Below, in pieces: positions 43,701 through 55,700 of a stretch of 64,000 bases of DNA. Position 1 is the first letter of the stretch; the number at the start of each line of letters is the position of its first letter. A model generated the notes under the pieces. It did no database searches. It saw nothing but the letters and a program-made list of their open reading frames with translations, and was not told the origin of the DNA. Location: assembly GCF_037975245.1 (NCBI RefSeq), contig NC_092574.1, positions 636,001 through 700,000 of the forward strand, in the 5' to 3' direction. Origin of the DNA: Apostichopus japonicus (Eukaryota; Echinodermata; Holothuroidea; Aspidochirotida; Stichopodidae). The translations under genes and the position numbers were made by a program.

Positions 43701-46700
43701 AAAGAGAAATAGTTCTCCCATTTCTGAGGTAGAATCGCAGGAACAGAATTTGAAATCGCCAGTTGTTGTTTCGGTCCCAGACGTGGCAAAAGCTTCAAAT
43801 CCAGTAACACTTAATTTGAGACGTTCTTCACGTACTCGTAAACAATTTGTTCCATTTAATATTTCATCGTGAGTAATTTTAGAAGTCTAGAATAAAAAGT
43901 TTATGGTAAACGTTTTATTTTGAAAAGTTGCCAGTTGCCATATAATTAATAATTTTGTATAACAAATATTGCGAATAATGATATTTATTCTTAATTAGAA
44001 GGGGAGGAATGTTGGATAGTTACCTAGCGCCACCAAATAATCTGTTTACGATATTGTTTGATATATGTTAATTTATGCATACCTTAATTTGAATGGTATG
44101 GTTTGTGTTATGTAACGTCTACCAAGGTTTCTTGGAGAACACTTTCTTGTTAATAGCTCACAATACATTACGTTAACCGCTTAGACGGATCAATTGTGTT
44201 ATAGTGTTTTGTCAATGAAGTTTTCATATAAGTTTGTTAGGTTGTCCCGGGACCGACACAACAGATATGGCGTGACATCTCCCTCATTTCAGCCCCCTCT
44301 GATGGCCAACGATTTCCCATCCTCCACCCCATCCCAACCCAAGTGAAAACTTCAATGTGAAGGGGAAATATTACCAGAATTTGTCCTAAAAAATGTTATT
44401 ATTCAAAAAAATTGAAATTTGTATTCATATTATATTATAACAAATATTTGGAATAATAACTTTGAAAATGTAAAGTAAATGTGAGTGCATGCATGCCAAA
44501 AAAAATGAAGAAAAAGAAAAGGAATACATGAAAACCTAAAATGTGAGCAGGCACAGGCAAAGCAGTTAATGTGCAGATAAATAAAAGTAGGAAGAATACA
44601 GAACCAAAACCAAAACGAAACCTTAATAGAGAAATGAACAAAAGCACTTTAAGTATTGAGATTTGGGCTGCTTGAATGCAGGAAATTTTTATTGACAATG
44701 CACATTTATTGGTTTGTTTTTAACTCCTTCTGTTCTGCTTAAATAGGCCGCACAACGTATGTAAAGGCATTATTGTTTTTATAACCATTTCCACAGCTGT
44801 TTGTCTGCACTGGAAAGTGATAACGAAAAACGGTCAAACCACTTTTTTTTGAGGGACTAATTAATTTCAAGAGTAATATTTCTTGATTTTTCTACTGCGA
44901 AAAAGTGTTAAAGATCCGCCACGGCTGGATTGAATGCGTTCAACTTGCCAAGATAACTTCCTCCACAGGTTTGGTTAAATTACTGTTTATCAATCATTTC
45001 AGTTGCCCTGAATTCTTCTGAAAGCCTTGGATTCATTAATTACAAAATTTCAATATCAGGAAGACAGGCTGTTTTCTCTTTTGGTCTTCATTTGTGCACT
45101 TGTACACTCATTTGTGCGTTGAAGTCACTCAGACAGACTTGACAAACTTGATGTTGCATAGCAACTAACAGCGCTCTCAGAAGACACTGTGAGTTTCTGT
45201 GTGAAACTGTGACTACAAATTTGACTATACCCTGTCTGGTCCCACAAAAATTGCATGTAAGCAGGCACCTGGATAACTGTTAGACAAGATTTGGTGTCAT
45301 ATTACCATCAAATGAATGTTTTCTTGTTTTTGTGTCTTTATCATCTCTCTGTCATTCAATTCACAGGGGTTTGAACTGTTGAACCATGCTGATACACCCA
45401 CAATAACATATTGACAGCGAAACTTTCTCCGATGGCACTGTGACGAGAACGTAAAAATAATGTTAATAAAAATGATTGCAATGTTTGGGAAAAATGAAAG
45501 ATATAAGAAAAACTTCCCAGTGTTAATGTAGTTTACACGACTGTATTTCTCTGCCATGCAATAATTACCAGAACTGCATCTGATGTGTCTTAACTTCCAG
45601 ATTGGGTTTGCTTCTCTTTGGAGTAGTACATCCAATTTTTCAATGTTCAGATCAGAAGTAACTTAATTTGGAAAATGATAGCCTTTTTTCCGCTTCAATT
45701 TTCCCTTCAAAATGATAAGCATTTCCTTGTTCTTTTTCTTTGGTTTTAATTTCGCATCAATCTTGATGCAGTTGAAATTTCTTGATGTAGTTGAAAACTT
45801 TATTTGTCTGTTTTTTGCTTTTTCAAAATTTTGTTGAAAACTGATTGGTTAATGTTTTTCTATAAATATTGAAGACTTAAAAAAAGAAATTATCCTGCAT
45901 TTAAAATTGTCTGATCACCGGTTTGAACATCTGAGCACAACACTAGCATTGTTTTGCTGCAAGCGTGTAAAGGAAAAGCATTTTACAGCATGTGGGTTGT
46001 GTTTTCGCCTTTTTAGCTTTGGTATACATTTTTCATAGGCCTAAGACAGAGAGCATAAAAGCCAAGGAATAGAGAGTTTGTTTAGGGTATTCAAACCACA
46101 TTGACTACTGGCAGTCAAACCTGCAATCAGTAGAGTGGCTGGTAGCAATTCAATACTTGTTTAAATAACCTGTTTCTGGTCAAGTAGCTACTGGATAGTT
46201 CCCTAAAAACACTTTGATGAGTTTTACTTCAGCACTGTCGAAATGGGTGCAATTAGTCTGTAAATATATGATGCTTGGCATGGCAAAACATGGATGGGAC
46301 AGATATTGAGACTTTCATATTTAGAGAGGACAGAAACAAACAAACAAGCAGAGACTTAAAGTTGAATCCAGATGTCCTTTTATCACTGAATGGAGAATCG
46401 GTTGAGAGAGCATTTCAGAGAAGAAGCCTGAATTGAAAGCTAAAAGATCAATCAATTTTGTGAAGTAGCATTTAACGTACGACACTTTTTATTCAATTCC
46501 AATTACCACCAGGTGAACGCAATATCATGCAATATTTCCATATGAAACCCTTGGTGTATTTCTCCCCCTCCAACCCACGCCCAAAGAGGTGCAACTTCAC
46601 ATGGCTAATTAGCCTGATCACCTCTGTCCCTTTTGCTATATGCAAAGTAAAGTAAGACATCTTGATTGTCTCTTACATTTGATCTATCTGTGGTTTTAAG

Positions 46701-49700
46701 AATTTTGCATATTTTTAATATTCAGGGTGGCATTTAACCCCCTCCCCCCACTTCCCCAAACCCATCACCCTCCACCACCAAGAAAAATGAAAATGGATAA
46801 AGGAAACAGGGTGAGAGAGAACTTCAGTTTCTACTGATGTTTGTTCTAATTACGTCCTCATTGATAATTCAGAAACCTCAAGTCTGCAATATAAATCCAC
46901 CGTGACAAAATGATGATATTTCTTTGCCCAACAGCAACAACAAAGAAATGCCCAAAAAGATGGCTGAATTAAGAAAGAAAACAGTTTCTCCTTTCTCTCC
47001 CCTCTTTTTGGTCGAGGCAACATCGCAGTTTGGAGAGAAAGTCGAGCAATTTTGGGGGATTTAGTTTAAGGAGATTGAAGAAAGACAGGGTTTAAAGGTG
47101 ACATGCACTACTGTAATTTGATTAAATGTTGAGCTATATTCCAAGCAGGCAATTTAGATTAAAGGAGCACTTTTCCCCCCAATTTTTTTTTTTTTTAACT
47201 GTTTGTAAGCCAAACACGAAAGCTAGAAACAGTAAAAACATGGTAAAGACTAACGCTAACAGCTAATATGGACATAGTCGGAGGTTAAAGCTTCCTCTTT
47301 GTGTAATTTCTATCATTTAAACATCGATTATGTTCGTATTTGATATGTTATACATAGTTTGGTTTTTTATTGAGATTTTTCAAGCTGAATACTACTTTAA
47401 CTGAACAATAAACATACAGTCTGGCAGGATCAGAACCGATGTTTTCAGAAAATCTGGCAAATCTAAAATAATATTCTTTGAGAATCTCCTGGGTATTAAT
47501 TCTCTAAACTATAGTTTCATTATGAAATTATCTTCTTGTATTTTTTTTCTTTCTGATGTTCAGCAAAGATACACACATTACCATAAAAACATTTTTTCAT
47601 GCAAAATGAGGGTGAAAGTGAAGCTTACGAAAACAATATCACTTCAAAAATAATTTCAAAACAAAACACTCAATTGAAAAGTAAACAAAAGCTGCAGGCA
47701 AGTCTTTCAAACATGTGAGTCTAGTCAAACCAATCCGAAAACAACTGCAATTTGGGGGTGGGGATAGGTGGGGGTAGAGGTTGGGTAGAACAGCACTGAT
47801 CAAACCGAGTTCACCAACAAAAGTAAAGCAAAGCATTGATTTATGACTCACATAAAAGGTGACATGATTTCTACACTTAAAACCAATCACTTTGTGTAAT
47901 CATTAATGAAGAATATCAAAACAAGCCATAACTGAAAGATATTTGTTTCCGAGTAAGCTGGCTTTAGTAAGTTGAGATTGATCAATTAATTCCATCTTAT
48001 CAATGGAAGTTTGTTCAACCTATTGATTTTAACATGAAGTGCAACTCCAGTGGCATGTCCAAGTACTAGCTTCAGTGTCAATTTACCCACACATTTTACT
48101 GGGTGGAGTGGGGTGGGGGGGGGGGGAGGAGGGGGAGTGGCTAATATCTCAACTTTTCCCTGTAGCTTATGTACTTTCTTGTGGTACATTCACTGATATT
48201 ACTTACATAGAACCTAACGGCAGGAATGTCGAGACCATCCGTCATTTTCACCACACTTTAATAAGTACACATGAATCGTATCCTAACGACTGTCACACCA
48301 GGCACATTGATAAAACAAAATTGCCCCCCCCCTCCCTTTTATTTTCTCTCTTTCTATTACTTAGTGCTTGTTTTGGATTAATGATGAAGATTTTTACAAT
48401 TTTTCTAAGCAAGGATACTTAAGTTTTTGGCAGCCCATTGGTAGGTGCGGTCAAGATAATGTTTAATCAAATAACATAAAATAATTTTTGGGATTGGGGG
48501 ATAGGCCAGCCAAGCTTTTACCTAACTACAGACAGAAAAAAAAGAAAGACTTTCTATTCTTAAGTAAACTGGTACCTTGAACAAACTTTACCATATTATT
48601 AGATCTTGATCAATGTTTACAATATTACTAGAGGGTCATCGGGCTGATACAAGTGGTTTACTCTCGAACCAGTGTAAAAGCTTAAATGAAACAGGACACT
48701 GTTGTGCTGGTATGAGACGCGTTAGAACACAACAGGTAGAGAGGGCGCTTTTTTCTGTCCTTGTCTACAGTAGCATACCCGTACAACTGCTGTGTAACCT
48801 TACACCAACTTATTACGATCTTGTCCATGAAACAAAAAGCCTTATCAGCTGACATACTACCGAACCTAGTAGGTATACTTTATACTAGTACGCAAATCAT
48901 AAACAATCTATAAATAGAAATAGGTGGGTGGCTCTGCTCTTCATAATCTAAAACAAGAGATATCCTTTAAGAATGTGGACTAATAAAAAAAATGCAGAGG
49001 GGGTGGTGGGGGTTGGGGACAAGAATGGAAGGTGGAGGGGGCCAGAGACAAGGAAAATTCCAACGCACCTGTGTTCTGCAAGCATCTCCGTAAGTTATAC
49101 CTGCCAGAACTTCAGAGATGGGTCCACGGTGCGTCTTATCCCCAAAACGCTCTTGCCTAATCTGAAATTCAAAGAGTAGACAACATCCTCGTTGGTAACA
49201 TTATAACACTTCTATTCATAGTCTCTCTGCCATTAAGGATGAGGCATTAAAAATTCATGCCTTCTGCCACCACGGTCCTGGCACCAGCTGCAAGGAGCGT
49301 GTGGCGTGAGAGCTTAATGCCTCGTTCTGTTGGATGCAGGTGTGACCTCATCACTTATTCATTTCTGGCTAATATGATTACGGAAACTTCACAGGCAGAC
49401 ACTCTTTGGGACATCTATCAAAGATGTCATAATGACAGAACACATAACATAGCACTAAGAAGACACATAACATAACACTAAGAGGACATTGAATAGTGAT
49501 ACTAAGGAGGAGAGATTTAAGAATGAAAAATGTATGTGTTTAAAGTTCTCACAGCAAATTTTTGAGGCTTGCTAAGGGTCTGCTGTGTGTAAAATGATCC
49601 TGGGTGGGAAGGGGGTCGGGGGCGTGAGGAAATATACACCCATCCGCTTCAACCTACCATAAAAATACAAAAGTAGTAAATAGCACAACTTAAAAAACTT

Positions 49701-52700
49701 TCTTGGGTGAACCCTCCCTACATGTGGAAATGGCTACCTAAATGGGGAGTCCGCTCCCTACAAGGGGAGAACCCTACCTACGTGGGGAGTCCGCTTCAAC
49801 GAATCCAGGGCAACACCCACTAATACACTTTTACATTATCTTCTTTTTTTTTACCATTTTTTCTATAACATACCAGATACATCATTCACTCCTCGGAAGA
49901 CAGAATTAGGGGAAAGGCGAAAAAATGGAAAAGAAGTGAGAGGAAGGAGAAAGTGGTGAGAAATAACAAAAATAAAACAATCAATTAGAAATAACAGTGT
50001 ATAACGTCATCAACGTACAGTTTAACCTTCTTCTTGTACTCCTTATGATCTTGTCCCCGTCTTGCAAACTGTTGTGGATCAGTGATAGCGACTGCATCAC
50101 CACTCTTGGGGTCCTTGTCACCTACCCACTGTGAAAAATGTAATGAGAGAGAAGAGTTGTGGATGATGCATAATCACATTGTCCAGAATGGTTACAATCC
50201 CACTTCCCCCTCCCCCCACCAACCCTTCTATCACTGTTCACCCTCTGAAAAGGTCAAACATTTGCTAAATAAATAGCAAACAAACAAAGGATGACTAACT
50301 TCTGATAATTCCATCTGTAGGACATTTTAGATTTAGATTTTTTTGTTTCTGGAGTGCTAAAATCAAAACATTTTCATTCACCTTGGCAAGTGCCTCGGTG
50401 ATGTCTCCAATTGTCAAAGTCCCCAAATTGCCCAAAATTAAGGATTGTGTCGGGTGATTCTGTCGAACGGATGATGTGCCTACCACCAATTACATGTCAC
50501 TACTACTCAGGTGTATCTTTGTCTTGTAGCCCTCGTCTTCCCCTTCCTCTCCCCAGTCGGCGTACTCTTGGGCTACCTCCACCTTGGAGTATGTGTTTGG
50601 CGTGTTCAGCCATTTCGTCTTCTCGCCGGCCTGCCTCCTGTTCAACATCTTGATCGGTGACTCGTATCTGCTCTTCTCAAATTCGTTGTCGTAGATGTAG
50701 GTGAAGTTGGTGGAGGCGGCTGGGTAGCCGACGTCGCTCTTGGGCTTCAGTTCGTGTCTCACAAACGGCTTGGCAGTAAATGTAGCCTGTTCTGTAACCC
50801 TGTCACAAAATAAAAAGTTCCTGTGATCAAATTTTTGTGCTGGGTGCAGATCTAAGTCACTCTTACATCTAACATCAGCAGCACAACATTCCTCCATCTT
50901 TGTCTTCTTTGCTGTTTTACTTATGAAATGATTACATATCAAGTCTTCCACAAGTATCTCTTTACAAATCTCACACATTCGCTGTCATTGGTGCATTCAG
51001 GACCAAACTAATTGGAACATTCTGTTTCTATGCCATTTCCATGAAATACTGCACAATTTTGGATGCAGGTGATCTTGAAAATATTTTCAAAATTGGTGGG
51101 GTGTGCGACAGATCACTTGTAGGGAGCTTCATGAAGTTCCCCAAACCGATAAAGTATCGATTGTGTTCAATAGCGTATGAAACCATTCTGATTATTAAGT
51201 CAAGAGCTTGCCAATACTATACATGTATATATTGAATCTAAGAGAGTATCAAGCTGTAACAATTAGAGTTTCAAGTAAGACACAAATCAAATCAAATGGT
51301 GTATCCAACCATCCTGATACGTCACAGCTGTTTACTTTGACTGAACGAAGCTACCTTTTTTTTTTTCCACTGTATTTATTTACAATACCGTAACACATAA
51401 TACAAAAGAATCAGCAAAAAGACTTACATAAGAAGCTTACATAAAGAAATCATAGAAGTCGTTAAGGTTACACAAATTGTTGTTTTGCTTAGAAATGAAA
51501 TAGTGAAGGTCAAGTTGAAAGCGAAACTTAAAATAAAATTCATCACATGTGGGATATTGTTATTCAACCTACAAGTATGATTATACTTTTTAGCATGCAA
51601 AATTAAAAAGTTCACAGGATTATCCATATCACCAAAATCACCAAAACAAATATTGGTCAAATTAAAAGTACAATTAATTTTAATGCAATTTGAATTCACT
51701 GCCTCCCAGAAATGCTCAACGTGACTACAATTATAAAACAAATGTATTAGTGTTTCATCGGCATTCTTGCAAAATGAACAAAGTGGAGAATTAACCATTT
51801 TCATTTTATAAAGCAAGCTATCTATGCCTAAAATACGATGAAGAAAACGCAATTGTAGATATGCTACTTTGGGGTCATTCACAGCCGTATAAGGCAGCCT
51901 AAAAATCTTATTCCAAACTATTTTCACTGGAAAATTCATAGCTTGCCACTTCATAATAGACGACGGGGGCATGCAGAAACCGGTAATTAGCTTATTATAA
52001 ACATTTCTGGTTATTTTATGTGTGCGCATGCACATATTAAAGTTATTTTCACTCATTGGGAGCAAAACAGAATCATTGTACCCCCTCCAATAACTAGGAA
52101 TGGCGTGAATAATCCCAAAGTACGAAGGAAAAGGAAAATTTCTAATATATATTTTCGCTTGAAACGTGTTATATGGAATTAACGATCCATCATTTTTAAT
52201 GAAATCTTTCACATGAATTGTTCTGTGATTTAAAAGATTATACTGGAAAATTACTTTATTGTTAACCAATATATGACTGTTGTTTAAAATGATTTCATTA
52301 CCATAATTACTGTCTGGATGATAAAAATTAAACTCAGCCCAAGCCTCACACACTTCTCTGCAAAAAATATTAGAAATAAAAGAAACTGCCTCCTTATTGA
52401 AATTACATTTAAAAGGAAAAGCACCACCGAACTGTTTTAGGTACAAATCAAAAAATATTTTCCAGTTTTCCTCTCTGAGGGGCTAAATACCGTTTTACCC
52501 AGCTACAGTTTAGACTTTTAATGAAAGATTCAATATCTGTCATATCAAAGCCACCATCTGAACGAAGCTACCTGCTTATCCACACTGACTTCCTACAACT
52601 CACTTCTCATTGAATTATCTCACTTAATAAAGCGCATTCGCTTGGTACGCATATGATCAAAAAGCTCATACATTAACTAGCGACGCAATCGGTTGGCAAT

Positions 52701-55700
52701 TAGCATAGTAAATGCTCGCTATGTCTGCCCAGATCTTTAAATGCAAATAAGGCTAGTTTGTCTGCTGCACAGACGTTGCAGGCCAAGTGAGTTGGAATTT
52801 TTGCATTTTGAAATCTTACCATATTGTCCATATGTCTCATCATGGCTTCGAACTCCAGTTCACTGACCTTCAGTTTGTGTCCTGTCTCACTGACCCCACC
52901 TACGCCCTTGGCAGTCGCTTCGCCGACCTTGTCTCTGACTTCATCCGGTAGGTGGATGACATTATCCAGGCCTACGGCTTGTATCTGTCACGAATAATTA
53001 GCATACGGTAATGCATTTGAATGCAGTTTGTTGTTACATTATCGAACACAAGTCTTACGAGCGACTCTTTTAATCTCTCTTATTCCTCCTTTGTCGTTTC
53101 TCGTTGCCGACTTTGCTCTGCTGGTCCTAACACTACTAAGGAGATTCTAATATATGCCATCTTATATATGCCATCCGAGGAATGAAACTCAACAATTTCA
53201 AATAAGAGGACGACAACATCGTACATGATTTGCCGAAGAAACCATCCGTTTGGCATTTATGCTTCAAAAATACAAGACCCAGTCCTTTCTAGCTTAAATC
53301 CGGTTTGAACTTTTATCCTTTTGATGAAACCTTTGAATACTTCTCATTTTAAGCATTTTGTCTTCCATCTCTCTGACAAGGGACAAAAGAGCTAAATACT
53401 GCCATTACAGAACAAACACAGAAATGCAATTCTCCTTCAACAGGCAAATATTTGAGCAACTGTCTGTCTGGGCAATAATACTTCATTTGTTTCTATCCCA
53501 AAGCACATTTGTCGGTCAACAAAACTGGACCAAACTTGGCTATTTGATAATTTGCTCTTTAATGAACAAAAAGATGTCAACTTCTCTATGGTGGATATAA
53601 CCAATGCCTGGATTCTGCAAGGCACCTTGATAGCAAACAGGCAAAAGCATTATGTACAATATGTATGAGGTACAATAGAAGCATTGTAACACTATCAGGA
53701 AAACGGAAGTTTGTGTTTAGGCGTCTTCTCCATACGATTTGATACAGAATCCTGTGGACGCCTGCGGGCCCAAGCTGAGCTCAAGCAAACTTACAAAGAC
53801 CCTCAGGAGCATCCCAGCTTTCCTTTCATGATGTTAGTGTCATCACATTAGTATTACTTATAATACGCTTTCTGGCCAAGATGAAGTGCGCCGGCACAGC
53901 AATATTTGAAATATACCGCGGAGGATTGAAAAGCTGAAGCCTTTCCAAAATCTCATCGACCATATTCATAGACCTGCTGTTTTAGTATTCTGTGCTTGAC
54001 TCCATTTTGAATAGATATTTATTCCTTGTGAATGTTATTCAACTTTTATTAGTTTGATTTGTTTAGATTGAATTTGAGCCTGCAGAAATAAATGTTTCAG
54101 TTTTGAGTCGGACTAAATTTATTCCAGTCCTTGCAGCCTAACATGTGGTGGACTGAACTTTATTGACATTAGGCTGAAACTTGGAAGAAAATATAATTTT
54201 ATCCCACAGCGATAGCCCTAGGCCTAAATATCCAATAATGGATGTTCAGAACTTGCTGCAGTTATCCAAGAATATGGAAAATATTGTTGACCCATCGAAG
54301 AAGACCAAGCCTCAAAAATGTGTTATTTATTGGATTACTAAAGATCAACAAGTTAGTACAGAGCCTTTAAGTTCGGTGATGGACAAAGAAATTGCAATTG
54401 AAAATGCAGTCTGCTTGATAAAGTGGAGAGGAAAGGGGCCATATTCTAGAAAAATCATCAAAATAAGTGGTATGTTGACCTTTTTTCTGTTTCATTTCTA
54501 TGTGTAATCATTTGAAACTTTCTGACAGTGGCACAATAACCAAGTTCAACTTCTAATTTTCTCCTGTCTTGTGCAACGACAAACAGCATATTTGCAGTTA
54601 ATAAAATTAATAATCAAATTAAAATAACACATTGAGGCTACATGTGTAGTATATTTCTTGTTTAGGCCTAAACTTATAGGGTTACTACAGTTAAGCTAAT
54701 TCTTATGGGTGCATGGGGCAATGCCTGTGTTTGGTAATTATTTGGACATTCAGTACTTGGATTTTCCTAGTTTTACCTAGTCAAACTTCACGTTCAAGTC
54801 TGACGTTTCTCTTACCGTACTACAGAGATTTTACTTACCATTGAAATAGCGTTATAAAAATGCAAAACATTCAAGTGGTGGGCATGCAGGGTTTAATGTG
54901 ATTACATTTCTGTTTTTCATATGTGGTTATATGCAAGAAGCCAAACTTTTCATCATTTTAATAATTATTACAGGGGAAGGGGGGAGGGCTAGTAAGGTTA
55001 TATATAAACTTTGTGACATGTTGTAAGACATGTGTAAACATGCTTGCTTGCAAAAAAGTGGGGTCTAAAGCCACCCATCTCTCCCCCGCGTTGCGACGTC
55101 CCTGTATTATGCACTGAATATTATATTTTCCGTTTCTGGTGAGTGGTTATTGTGCCAATGTATACTTGTGCCCTATCATTATTAATTATTTCTATTTGTT
55201 TTATGTTCAGGGTACATTCACAGTATGTGTGGCAGAAACCAGTGGACAGAGCCACAGCCACAAGAGATCAACAAACGATTTGCATACAAGTGCAAGAATG
55301 CTCCAAGATACATGAAATTGAAGAAGCTGTAGTTTTATTTTTGTTTTGTTTTGTAATTTTATAGCTGTTGAATAAAAAAGGAGGCTTCAGAATTCTGGTT
55401 ATTCTCATTATTTGTTTGAAGAGTTTTAATCAAGGAGCTAGGACAACAAGCTGGCCAAATTCCTAACTCTCCTTACTTGGAACTGATTAGCATACAAGTA
55501 TTCAATAAGTATTCGATTAAGTATTCAGAAACCTGTTAAGCCTTCATAAATTAACAGCATACAAGTATTTGAATACTTGCGAATAAGTATTCGAGTAACT
55601 ATAAGTATTCGTCAGAGCCGAATTATTTAAATGAGCAAATACTTATATGTAAATGAGCTAAGTATTCAAATAGCTATTCCAAAAGCTACTCGAATACCTA

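Larger units (their letters stand above)
37188..44263 (+). mobile_element. Ty3/gypsy LTR retrotransposon, decayed, with nested insertion
   Basis: Both LTRs (37188-37419 and 44010-44263) and a 5-bp target duplication GATAT (37183-37187 and 44264-44268) are present. Internal order: putative primer-binding site at about 37420, gag (37491 on), zinc knuckles, RNase H remnant, integrase, C-terminal tail, purine tract agaaggggaggaa (43997-44009). The gag and two CCHC knuckles resemble the Mag-type lineage of invertebrates. It cannot move on its own: gag has a frameshift and is split by a 3.8-kb foldback element, and protease plus reverse transcriptase are deleted. It sits in an adducin intron in antisense orientation. 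Confidence 0.96.

Noticed and set aside
45297-45635. 112-codon minus-strand open frame in an adducin intron
   Set aside because: Hydrophobic AT-rich translation without matching splice phases or adducin similarity; not the missing adducin exon.
50295-50489. Possible extra adducin exon on the minus strand (TLTIGDITEALAK followed by gtgaat)
   Set aside because: A donor-like end is present but there is no convincing acceptor, and the sequence does not match a known adducin segment between exons 50507 and 50128, whose junction already makes sense.
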